In this document: in pieces, positions 47,642-56,163 of the stretch
Layout: each line of letters begins with the position of its first letter
Numbering within the stretch: position 1 is the stretch's first letter
NCBI GenBank assembly: GCA_963784995.1
Contig: CAWATZ010000003.1
Location: forward strand, 2,604,001-2,668,000
From: CAWATZ01 sp963784995
GTDB lineage: Bacteria; Planctomycetota; Planctomycetia; Gemmatales; Gemmataceae
DNA length: 64,000 nt
Direction of reading: 5' to 3'
Translations under genes and position numbers: made by a program
The notes under the pieces: generated by a model
Told to the model about the DNA's origin: nothing
Database searches by the model: none
The model's input: only the letters and a program-made list of their open reading frames with translations

Positions 47642-49021
47642 TTACCGGGTCAGATCGAACAGGTGAACAGCGCCGGTGCTTCCGAACGCGAGCGTCTTGC
47701 CATCGGGAGAGAAGGCCAGAGCCATGTCGAACCCATGCGGGGCGACCAGGACTCGGGGCGGCCTCTTCCCGGTGAGGTCGATCAGCGACACTCGCGGCTG
47801 GGGCCAGTCCTTTGGGTCCGGTTCCTGGTCGCCTTCCAGCTCCGGGTCGCCCTTTCGGCGCCATCCCAGCGCGAATGTCTTGCCATCCGGGCTGATGGCG
47901 TGCGGCCAGCCGGGGCGAGCATCGCCAAGGGGCACGGTGCGTTCCACTTTGCGCTGGGCCACGTTCCACAGCAATGCCTTCCCGGACCAATCGGGGAGCA
48001 CGAACATCCGGCCGTCGGGGGTGAACCGTCCGTAGCTCCCGCCGTACCCCTCCGGATCGCCCTTGCCGATCAGCTTGCCGCGCTGCTCCAGAGTCCTGGC
48101 GTCGAGGAACCAGACTTCTACCGGCGACCCCTTCTTGCCGCCCAGGGACACGAGGAACACCGATCCGTCCGGAGAGACCGAATCGACATCGAAGAAGAAG
48201 CGGTCCTTCTCCGGACATTTCACCTCTGCCAGCTCCTTCCCGGTGGCAAGATCGATGAGTTTCACGGCTGACCTGTTGGAGGTTTGGTCAATGAAACCGA
48301 CCGCGAATGTCTTGCCATCCAGAGAGAAGATCGGCAGACCGGACCAATCGGATAGTTTCCGCATCTTGCGGGTGGTGAGGTCCCACACCACGACCCTGGC
48401 CTTGGATTGGCCTTCGGGAATGTCGTAACTGCCCCACTCGGCACAGACCAGCAGCTGCCCGCCTGGGGCCAGCCTGGCGCACCTTGGGGCCCATCCCTCC
48501 TCGGATCGGAGTGGCTCTTTCTCCTTCCCGGAAGGCACGTCCCAGCTCCGGATCTCTCCCGCATACTCAATCCGGTGCAGCTTTTTCCCGTCGCGCTCGA
48601 ACGTCTTGACCGACCTCTTTCTCACCAGGGCCGAGAACGTTTTCCAGTCCGGGGTGAGCAGGACATTTTCAAAGGTTCCGATGAAGCTCTTCGGGGTGTT
48701 GATCCGGCGGATCTCCTTCCTTGAGGCGACGTCCCAGAGCTGAACCACGCCGGACTCATCGTCGGCGGTGAAGAGGCGAGCGCCATCCGGCGAGAAACCG
48801 ACCGCCAGCAGGTTCGCCTTGCTGTCTGGATGTCTCAGGGAAGCAATCAGGTTGGGGGCAAGCGGCTCGGGCTTCGGCCCGCTCTTGGCGGGCAAGACGG
48901 GGACGGTGTGCGAGGTTGGTGCGACGATTGCACCCTTCCAGCCTGGGAAGGACAGCGTGATGGTCGCGGACCCAGAGCTGGCAGTGTCTGTGACCCGGAC
49001 CGGGCCATGCAGGTTGACGCT
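47642..49021 (-). CDS. WD40 part of an interrupted gene
   Basis: The frame continues from the gene at 49022-49846 after a single TGA (49022-49024). It reads LHGPVRVTDTASSG, SATITLSFPGWKGAIVAP, then VLPAKSGPKPEPLAPNLIAS and a WD40-type propeller: FSPDGARLFTADDESGVVQL, WDVASRKEIRR, ISPDGKTFALG, FSPDGKTLAFGS. No ATG with a ribosome site lies at the junction, and the only early start is TTG 48895. This suggests one 735-codon gene split by the TGA. If real, only the first 274 residues would be made unless the stop is read through. The propeller would be extracytoplasmic. Confidence 0.7.
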   Translation of the reverse strand, partial: SVNLHGPVRVTDTASSGSATITLSFPGWKGAIVAPTSHTVPVLPAKSGPKPEPLAPNLIASLRHPDSKANLLAVGFSPDGARLFTADDESGVVQLWDVASRKEIRRINTPKSFIGTFENVLLTPDWKTFSALVRKRSVKTFERDGKKLHRIEYAGEIRSWDVPSGKEKEPLRSEEGWAPRCARLAPGGQLLVCAEWGSYDIPEGQSKARVVVWDLTTRKMRKLSDWSGLPIFSLDGKTFAVGFIDQTSNRSAVKLIDLATGKELAEVKCPEKDRFFFDVDSVSPDGSVFLVSLGGKKGSPVEVWFLDARTLEQRGKLIGKGDPEGYGGSYGRFTPDGRMFVLPDWSGKALLWNVAQRKVERTVPLGDARPGWPHAISPDGKTFALGWRRKGDPELEGDQEPDPKDWPQPRVSLIDLTGKRPPRVLVAPHGFDMALAFSPDGKTLAFGSTGAVHLFDLTR

Positions 49022-49846
49022 TCAGCACCGCTCCTTGATCTCGAACAGCTCCTTCCGAGGTGGATCTTTGCCCCGGGCAGGCGGAAACGACAGTTCAGCC
49101 CGCGGCCAGACGTCCCTGGGGATCGTGTCCTCGTACTGGAGCATGGCAAACGTTCCGGGCCCGACGCCCGGAGTGCCGACGACCAGGACCAGATCGCTGG
49201 ACCGGCCGATACGCAGAGTCGGCAGCTCGACATCAAAGCTGATCTGAAGCGGCCCGCCACAATGGACGGCAGGGGCGTCTGCGGGCGTGTCGGCGAGTTG
49301 GAACACCCCGGTGAGGTCAAGCGGACCAGCCACGTACGAAACCCGCCCGCCGATGCCGCCGCCCTTCATTCCCGGTGTCTCGACGTCGATGCTGAGGCGG
49401 ACGACCTGGGCCTTCGGATCTTTCGCCAAGGCGGCTTTCACGTCTGCCCGCTTTTCCAGGGACCCAGCGGCGAGCTGCTTGAGCGGCCTGAAGTAAACGT
49501 TCAGCCCCTTGTGCGTTCGTCCATTGACGCGAACCTCGCCCACGTCGAAGCTGCAGCCGTCCTCGACCGGGTCGCGCCCGGGCTGCTTCTCGGTGGTGAC
49601 TTTCTCTCCCGGCTCGGTCAGATCGCCGTTGCCATTGCGATCGACGTACAACGAGTCCCCATCGAGGACGAGCCAGACACGCTCCTTGCCCTCCGGACCG
49701 AAGAGGAGCAAGCCGTACTTGGGTGCTTTGCTCCGGTAGACGGGCTCTTTCCGAATGGCGCGATCGATCCGCGGCGGCTCGGCGAACGCCAAGCCGGCGG
49801 ACAGCCAGCACGCTGCCAGCAAGAGGGTCCATCGGGTCATTCTCAT
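49022..49846 (-). CDS. Secreted protein, N-terminal part of the WD40 gene
   Basis: ATG 49846 has GGAG upstream and begins a signal peptide (MRMTRWTLLLAACWLSAGLA). The mature domain (GLLLFGPEGKERVWLVLDGD, SLYVDRNGNGDLTEPGEKVT, with an EF-hand-like DRNGNGDLT) is found in planctomycete proteins of unknown function and may bind calcium. It ends ELFEIKERC at the TGA 49022-49024. Sequence on both sides of the stop belongs to one beta-rich domain, so the stop interrupts a domain. Confidence 0.75.
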   Translation of the reverse strand: MRMTRWTLLLAACWLSAGLAFAEPPRIDRAIRKEPVYRSKAPKYGLLLFGPEGKERVWLVLDGDSLYVDRNGNGDLTEPGEKVTTEKQPGRDPVEDGCSFDVGEVRVNGRTHKGLNVYFRPLKQLAAGSLEKRADVKAALAKDPKAQVVRLSIDVETPGMKGGGIGGRVSYVAGPLDLTGVFQLADTPADAPAVHCGGPLQISFDVELPTLRIGRSSDLVLVVGTPGVGPGTFAMLQYEDTIPRDVWPRAELSFPPARGKDPPRKELFEIKERC

Positions 49847-49911
49847 CGCTCCAGGGGAGATAGGTGAAACGGAAGCAACCCGTGATCGAAACTTTCCTGC
49901 CGGACATTCTA

Positions 49912-50406
49912 TCAATCGCGGAGGAGCCGCACCACGGCCTGGCAAGCCGACTCCAGCGACGTCACGACGGGCACGCCCGGACAATCCTGTTGCAGCCGAC
50001 GGCGGACGTAGCGACCACCGCTGAAGCCGTCCTCGATGCCGACGACCAGCCGCGTGCCGTCGCGCTCATGCCGCATCTTCCACTCCGCAAGCTCGAAGCG
50101 CGTGGTCTGGGCGTAAGCCCGGTCGCAGAAATGCTCCACTTCCCGGGCCAGCCAGAACAGGATGGCCCCGTCGCGCCCTGCTCGCCGGAGGTAATGCGTC
50201 TCCCAACCCACCTGAGCGTTGAAATCGAATTCGCCGGGCCGATAATCTCGGCGGGGTGATGCCAGGTGCAGCTTCGGATGGAGCTGACGCAAGATCCGGA
50301 TCGCTTGCTGCTGCCAATCGGGGGCGCCCTGGATAGGCCCCGCAAGAAAGACCAGCGGTCCTTCGACATTCAGGATTTGTGGCGGAAGAAGCAGAACACC
50401 AGGCAT
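49912..50406 (-). CDS. Nucleoside 2-deoxyribosyltransferase-like protein
   Basis: This is a 164-residue protein starting MPGVLLLPPQILNVEGPLVF. The core FLAGPIQGAPDWQQQAI near residue 20 is the nucleotide-binding start (F-L-A-G-P-I) of nucleoside 2-deoxyribosyltransferase-like proteins, followed by a Rossmann-like fold with WLAREVEHFCDRAYAQTTRF carrying the usual Glu-rich helix and FGEW-like AEWKMRH. Related small proteins act on nucleosides or nucleotides. The exact substrate is not predictable. No operon partner is seen; the tandem-repeat gene lies 39 bases upstream. Confidence 0.75.
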   Translation of the reverse strand: MPGVLLLPPQILNVEGPLVFLAGPIQGAPDWQQQAIRILRQLHPKLHLASPRRDYRPGEFDFNAQVGWETHYLRRAGRDGAILFWLAREVEHFCDRAYAQTTRFELAEWKMRHERDGTRLVVGIEDGFSGGRYVRRRLQQDCPGVPVVTSLESACQAVVRLLRD

Positions 50407-50445
50407 AGCGTTCTCCTGGGTAGCGGAGCGTTCGCGGCAGCAAAC

Positions 50446-51312
50446 TCAGTCGCCGGATTCAGTGGCAGGGTCCGGGGAGCCAAGGATGGCGTCGAACACT
50501 TCGCGCAGGATCCAGGCCTGGCGGGTCACGCTCGGGACCACCGAGGCGCGGGACAGGGCGTCCCGGATCAGCTGCTTCTGGGCGTCCGGGACCGCGGCGG
50601 AATTGGCCAGCAGCCGGGCCGTGCAAGCGTAGACCTCGTAACAGCCGCGGTGGTCGCCCATGTTGAACGCCGGGGCCCCGATGGAGATGGCCCGCGCCAG
50701 CAGCGAGCGAAGTTCGTTCAGGGCGACGCCGGCCATGCCGGGGCCCATCTCGGCGACCGCGTCGAACGCATGCCGCATCGCCCAGGCCTGCTTGTCCGGC
50801 TCGTCCAGTTCGTCGCACTGGTCCAGCGCCTCCCGGAGCTTCGCGATGGGCTCGGGAGCAAGACCGGGAAGGGTCGCCAGGATCATCCGGGCGGTGCAGG
50901 CGTAAACGTCGAAGCAGCCCTGCTGATCGCCGGTGTTGTAGGCCGGGGCGCCGATCGAGATGGCCGTGCCGATGAACCGATGAGCGGCCGCCAGGGGCTC
51001 GGTCGGGATCGGCTCCTCCTCGTCCTCGTCCTCGCCAAGCAGGGATTCCAGCCCCTCCCGCAGCATGTCGGCCTGGAGGGTGGGATCGGTCTCGGCGTCA
51101 GCCTCATCGAGGGCGCGTTCGAGCCGGAAGTCAGCCACTTCACTCAGGCCCCGCACCTTCCGGGCGAGCCGGGCCGAGCAGGCGTACAGGGCATGGGCGC
51201 CAGCGTGGTCGCCGGCCGCGGCGGCACGGGTGCCAAGCAGGACGGCGGCGGTCAGCAGTGGACGGACGGGACCGAGGGGGTCGTTCTCGTCGTCGGGGTC
51301 GTGGGCTGACAT
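50446..51312 (-). CDS. Cytoplasmic protein with three internal repeats
   Basis: This is a 288-residue protein from ATG 51312 (MSAHDPDDENDPLGPVRPLL). It has three units of about 90 residues, each with a core like ISIGAPAYNTGDQQGCFDVYACTARMIL, GAPAFNMGDHRGCYEVYACTARLLAN and GTRAAAAGDHAGAHALYACSARLARK. They differ but align well, with a conserved GDxxG(C/A)xxxYAC(T/S)AR. Between units 1 and 2 is an acidic run (EDEDEEEP). All helical, no signal, with Cys that could be structural. Similar repeat proteins are known from planctomycetes without assigned role. Confidence 0.7.
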   Translation of the reverse strand: MSAHDPDDENDPLGPVRPLLTAAVLLGTRAAAAGDHAGAHALYACSARLARKVRGLSEVADFRLERALDEADAETDPTLQADMLREGLESLLGEDEDEEEPIPTEPLAAAHRFIGTAISIGAPAYNTGDQQGCFDVYACTARMILATLPGLAPEPIAKLREALDQCDELDEPDKQAWAMRHAFDAVAEMGPGMAGVALNELRSLLARAISIGAPAFNMGDHRGCYEVYACTARLLANSAAVPDAQKQLIRDALSRASVVPSVTRQAWILREVFDAILGSPDPATESGD

Positions 51313-51336
51313 GGTTGGCGCTCCCATTCGTGAGCC

Positions 51337-51465
51337 CCGTGGGTGCGCTGCGCGACCCACGGCTGAGTTATGCAACCCCTTCGGGGTTGGAAGACAACGC
51401 GAGCCCGGTTTTCTACCCCGAAGGGGTTGCATAGCCCAGCCGTGGGTCGCGCAGCGCACCCACGG
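51337..51465. repeat. Palindrome with 50-base arms, 2 mismatches
   Basis: Arms 51337-51386 and 51416-51465 pair with two mismatches over 50 bases and end GGGTGCGCTGCGCGACCCAC at the outer side. It is the same family as the degraded element at 13420-13519, which shares TGAGTTATGCAACCCCTTC. Confidence 0.88.
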
Positions 51466-51489
51466 AAACTTGCCGCGTTCATGCCGCGT

Positions 51490-52527
<1,038 letters not shown>

Positions 52528-52581
52528 GATGGCATGGTCCCGAAAATGACCGGCGAGAGATCACCAGGAAGCCGGCCCGGC

Positions 52582-53727
52582 TCAGCCGCAGCTGCCCGCG
52601 GTCGGATAGGAGCCGAGAACGGTCAGTTCCTGACAGTACTCCTCGAGGGCCTTGAGGGCCCGGGTCACCTTGGTTTCCTCGCGATGGCCCTCAAAATCCA
52701 CGAAGAAGATGTACTCCGGCTTGGGGGTCCGTGCCGGGAACGATTCGATCCAGGTCAGGTTGATCTTGTTCTGCTTGAAGACGTCCAGGGCGTCGTGCAG
52801 CGACCCGGGCTGATGGGCCAGCCGGAACATGATCGCCGTCTTGTCGTTGCCGGTCCGGCCCGTCTTCTGGCTGCCGATGACGGCAAAGCGCGTCTCGTTG
52901 TAGGGCGAATCCTCGATGCCGGCCGCCAGGACGCGCAGCCCGTAGCGGGTGGCCGCCTGCCGGCTGGCAATGGCGGCGGCGCCGGGTTCCCGCGTGGCCA
53001 GTTCCGCCGCGGTCGAGGTGCTGGCCACCTCCACCTGCATGGCCTGGGGAACGTGCTTGCTGAGCCAGCTGCGGCACTGGGACAGGGCCTGCGGCTTGCT
53101 GTAGACGCGCCGGATGTCGGGGGTGTCAAGGCCCGGGGCGGCCAGCAGGTTGTGGTGGATCGCCAGCCGGACCTCGGCCGAGATGACCATGTGCGGCATG
53201 CGCAGGAACATCTCCAGCGTGTCGGCGACCCGGCCATCGGTCGAATTCTCCAGCGGCACCACGCCAAAGTCGGCATGGCCGCGCTGGATCTCCTCGAACA
53301 CCGTGGCGATGGTGGCCACCGGCTTCAGTTCCACCGACTGGCCAAAGCGCTCGATGGCCGCCTGGTGGCTGAAGCTGTGTTCAGGCCCCAGGTAGGCGAT
53401 CTTGAGCACCTTTTGCAGGGCCCGCGAGCCGCTCATGATCTCGCGGAAGATGGCCCGGATGCAGCCGTTGTCCAGCGGGCCCTTGTTCTTCTCGTTGGCC
53501 TGCAAGACGTTTTGCAGCACTTCCTCTTCCCGGGCTGGCGAAAACACCTCGTCGCCCTGCTCGGTCTTGAGCTTGCCGATGTCCCCGGCCAGGGTGGCGC
53601 GCTCGGAGATCAGTTTCAGGACCTGCAGGTCCAGTTTGTCAATTTGCTGCCGGATGTTGCGCAGTGACGCCGTCGTTTTGGTGGCACTGGCGGTAGTGGT
53701 GCTGTTACCCTCGGCTTTTCGTGCCAT
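52582..53727 (-). CDS. pheA: Chorismate mutase/prephenate dehydratase
   Basis: This is a 381-residue bifunctional enzyme of phenylalanine synthesis. The N-terminal chorismate mutase (AroQ) domain (LRNIRQQIDKLDLQVLKLIS, FSPAREEEVLQNVLQ) rearranges chorismate. The prephenate dehydratase domain has AYLGPEHSFSHQAA, GVVPLENSTDGRVADTL, and YNETRFAVIG with the catalytic TRF. The C-terminal ACT domain (ESFPARTPKPEYIFFVDFEG) binds phenylalanine for feedback control, with ESFP in place of ESRP. A Ser/Thr/Ala-rich, probably flexible start precedes it. It lies 54 bases upstream of aroF on the same strand. Confidence 0.95.
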   Translation of the reverse strand: MARKAEGNSTTTASATKTTASLRNIRQQIDKLDLQVLKLISERATLAGDIGKLKTEQGDEVFSPAREEEVLQNVLQANEKNKGPLDNGCIRAIFREIMSGSRALQKVLKIAYLGPEHSFSHQAAIERFGQSVELKPVATIATVFEEIQRGHADFGVVPLENSTDGRVADTLEMFLRMPHMVISAEVRLAIHHNLLAAPGLDTPDIRRVYSKPQALSQCRSWLSKHVPQAMQVEVASTSTAAELATREPGAAAIASRQAATRYGLRVLAAGIEDSPYNETRFAVIGSQKTGRTGNDKTAIMFRLAHQPGSLHDALDVFKQNKINLTWIESFPARTPKPEYIFFVDFEGHREETKVTRALKALEEYCQELTVLGSYPTAGSCG

Positions 53728-53869
53728 GTCATCTCACCCGGGAGGTATTCCGCCCTATGTCCTGGCTAGTGTAGGAAGTGCGCTACCTGGTGTCAACTTG
53801 TAAGGAACAGCGATTCTTCAACAAAAACGTCGGCCTTGCGGAGTTTGCCGGTTGAGCTGAGATCGCCCC

Positions 53870-55108
53870 CTAGGAGCGTGAACGCAAGAACAGAATCAGG
53901 TTCAGCAGCAGGCTCAATCCCAGCAAGGCGCCCAGAATACCCATCCATACCAGGTTGAGCTTCCCACCGCCCCGCTGAGTCCCTTCCTCCTCTTCCTCCT
54001 CGCCCTCGGCCAGGCCGCGCAGGGTACTGGCCTCGATCTTCTGGCGGGCCAGCTTCGGGGCCTCGCCGGCCAGCAGACACTCCAGGTCGATGATCAGGTC
54101 CTCGGCGTTGCGATAGCGCTGGTCCCGGTCCTTGGCCAGGAGGATCTCGACGACCTCACCCAGGCCGGAGGAGAGCTTGCTGTTCAGGTGGTCAGGTGGA
54201 GTCAGCTCCGCTTCCATGTGGGCCCGCAGCACGGTTTCCACGTCCTTGCCCGGGAAGGGCACCTGGCCCGTGACCATGTGGTAGAGCGTCACTCCCAGGG
54301 CGTACAGGTCAGCCCGGCCGTCGATGTCCTCCTCGCCGCGTGCCTGCTCAGGAGACATGTAGTAGGGCGTGCCGATGGCCAGGCCGCGCTCCTTGCGGAT
54401 GAGCGATTGATCGGTGGTTTGCCGGGCCATGCCCAGGTCGGCCAGCTTGGCGATCCCATCCGGGGTCAGCATGACGTTGGCCGGCTTGACGTCCCGATGC
54501 ACCAGGCCGCGCTTGTGGGCGTGCTGCAGCGCCTGGGCGATTTGCAGGATGATCTCGACCGCTTCCTTCTCCTCGAAGATCTTGCCCGCCTCGATTTCCT
54601 GCTTGAGCGTTTTGCCCTCGACGAACTCCATCACCAGGTAATGAAAGGCCCCGGCCGAGCCGACGTCGATGGCCTGGACGATGTTGTTGTGGCTCAATTT
54701 AGCGGCCACGTGTGCCTCGCGGGTCAAGGCTTCCAGCAGGTTGGCGTTGGCGGCCAGCTTCGGGTGCAGCAGCTTGATGGCCACGATCCGGTTCATGCTC
54801 ACCTGCAGGGCCCGGTAGACCACGCCCATCGCGCCCTGGCCGACTTTCCCTTGCAGCAAAAAGCCCGGGATTTGCTGACCCAGCAGGGTGGCCAGCTCCT
54901 TGCTGGCCCGCTGCGCCTGGTTAGCGGTCAGGCAGCCCGCCTCGACCAGGAGCGCCAGCAGGGCCTCGGACCCCTTCGCCTGACCGGGCCCCGGCCGGCA
55001 TTGCTGGGCCTCTTCCTTGCTGATCAGGCCCCGGCTGATCAGGGCGTGGACCAGGCGTTCCTCCTCCATTTTCCCGACCGCGGGCTCGCTCTTGCTTTTC
55101 TCCGCCAT
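53870..55108 (-). CDS. Membrane-anchored Ser/Thr protein kinase
   Basis: This is a 412-residue protein. ATG 55108 is chosen for GAGGG upstream. After a helical N-terminal region (LVHALISRGLISKEEAQQC) the kinase domain (about 90-350) shows the Gly loop GKVGQGAMGVVYRA, VAIKLL Lys, catalytic HRDVKPANVML, LADLGMARQ (DLG for DFG), and GTPYYMSPEQARG. A cytoplasmic Glu-rich stretch (GEEEEEEG) and one membrane helix (LVWMGILGALLGLSLLLNLI) follow, then a short tail. No extracellular sensor domain. Planctomycetes have many such kinases; FHA proteins such as the ABC transporter at 20990-23597 are natural readers. A divergent HNH gene lies 229 bases away. Confidence 0.92.
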   Translation of the reverse strand: MAEKSKSEPAVGKMEEERLVHALISRGLISKEEAQQCRPGPGQAKGSEALLALLVEAGCLTANQAQRASKELATLLGQQIPGFLLQGKVGQGAMGVVYRALQVSMNRIVAIKLLHPKLAANANLLEALTREAHVAAKLSHNNIVQAIDVGSAGAFHYLVMEFVEGKTLKQEIEAGKIFEEKEAVEIILQIAQALQHAHKRGLVHRDVKPANVMLTPDGIAKLADLGMARQTTDQSLIRKERGLAIGTPYYMSPEQARGEEDIDGRADLYALGVTLYHMVTGQVPFPGKDVETVLRAHMEAELTPPDHLNSKLSSGLGEVVEILLAKDRDQRYRNAEDLIIDLECLLAGEAPKLARQKIEASTLRGLAEGEEEEEEGTQRGGGKLNLVWMGILGALLGLSLLLNLILFLRSRS

Positions 55109-55337
55109 GACTCGCCCTCGTCGCATCCGACTGATCGGCCCTCACCGAATGCTCAAGCAAATTTCACGTTTCGTTGACACAGTTACAGGTCAATTACTTG
55201 CGTAGCCTTCCCCTGGCCTGTTAGTATAGAGAAAACTTGAACCCGACTGCCTTTGAGCGCGTCGTTAATAACATCAGACCGCTTGATCCAGCCGGATGAG
55301 ACGTCGGCCAGGCGCGTCACCAGAAGAAAGGGGACCC

Positions 55338-55970
55338 ATGAGTTCCAGTAACTCTGCATTGGACGCCAGTGTCCTGGTCCTGAACAAGCTGTTCATGGCC
55401 ATCCACATTATCTCTGTACGGCGAGCCTTTTGTCTGCTGTGCAAGGATCTGGCCGAGGTGGTGACGCTGGAGGAAGGCCAGTTTGCCACGTACAACTTCG
55501 AGACCTGGCGCGAGGTGAGTGAGTACCGGGCCCGGCACTTCCGCGAGGAAGAGGACGACTGGGTGCGGACCACCAACAGCGAGATCCAGGTGCCCCGGGT
55601 CATCCGGCTGCTGGACTACGATCGGCTGCCCCGGCAGACGGTGAAGTTCAACCGCCGCAACATCTTCGCACGCGACAACAACCAGTGCCAGTACTGTGGC
55701 AAGAAGTTCCCGACCTCGGAGCTGAGCCTGGACCACGTGCTGCCGCGCAGCCAGGGCGGTCTCTCCACCTGGGAGAACATCGTCTGCTCCTGCGTCAGCT
55801 GCAACGTCAAGAAGGGTGGCCGGACTCCCAAGCAGGCGGGCATGCACCTGATCCGCAAGCCGGAGAAGCCGAAGCGCAGCCCGCTCTTGAACCTGAAGAT
55901 GACCCACAAGAAGTACCAGTCGTGGCGGACCTTCCTGGATAACGCCTACTGGAACGTGGAGCTGAAGTGA
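55338..55970 (+). CDS. HNH endonuclease, common bacterial family
   Basis: This is a 210-residue protein. ATG 55338 follows AAAGGGG; an earlier in-frame ATG (55296) has none. The first 110 residues (VLNKLFMAIHIISVRRAFCL, EVVTLEEG) are the conserved helical part of this widespread family. The HNH core follows: NQCQYCGKKFPTSELSLDHV, LPRSQGGLSTWENIVCSCVS and CNVKKGGRTP, with two CxxC pairs and the catalytic His. The family is found in most planctomycetes and cyanobacteria, usually as a single gene, with unknown role. Confidence 0.88.
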   Translation: MSSSNSALDASVLVLNKLFMAIHIISVRRAFCLLCKDLAEVVTLEEGQFATYNFETWREVSEYRARHFREEEDDWVRTTNSEIQVPRVIRLLDYDRLPRQTVKFNRRNIFARDNNQCQYCGKKFPTSELSLDHVLPRSQGGLSTWENIVCSCVSCNVKKGGRTPKQAGMHLIRKPEKPKRSPLLNLKMTHKKYQSWRTFLDNAYWNVELK

Positions 55971-55976
55971 CCGAAA

Positions 55977-56000
55977 CGCCCCGCCATTCATGGCGGGGCG
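55977..56000. terminator. Hairpin directly after the HNH gene
   Basis: CGCCCCGCCA pairs with TGGCGGGGCG around TTCA, seven bases after the stop. No T-run. It probably ends the HNH transcript. Confidence 0.55.
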
Positions 56001-56002
56001 CA

Positions 56003-56120
56003 GTTGTGGCACGGTCTCCCGACCGTGCCACGGGGTCGGACCGCAGGTCTCCTCTGCTGCGGACTTCCGGAGACCTTCGGTCCGCCTTGGTGGCACGGTC
56101 AGGAGACCGTGCCACAACTG
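56003..56120. repeat. Composite palindrome of the GGCACGGTC family
   Basis: A unit at 56003-56031 (GTTGTGGCACGGTC...GACCGTGCCAC) and a second at 56089-56118 form the ends of a 118-base imperfect palindrome. The centre holds GGTCGGACC and GGACCTTC-type pairs. It is the same family as the copies inside the DUF1501 and DUF1553 genes. Confidence 0.82.
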
Positions 56121-56163
56121 ATGGGCGTTCCCTACAGCGCCCTTCCCTCCGTGGCGGTGTCTG

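Noticed and set aside
49022..49024. Selenocysteine codon
   Set aside because: The 40 bases after the TGA show only CCCGG/CCGGG with a one-base loop, not a convincing SECIS hairpin. Kept only as an interrupted gene.
55150..55260. TTGACA-like and TAGTAT-like promoter boxes between the kinase and HNH genes
   Set aside because: The boxes do not pair at a convincing spacing, and planctomycete promoter consensus is not well enough known to call it.
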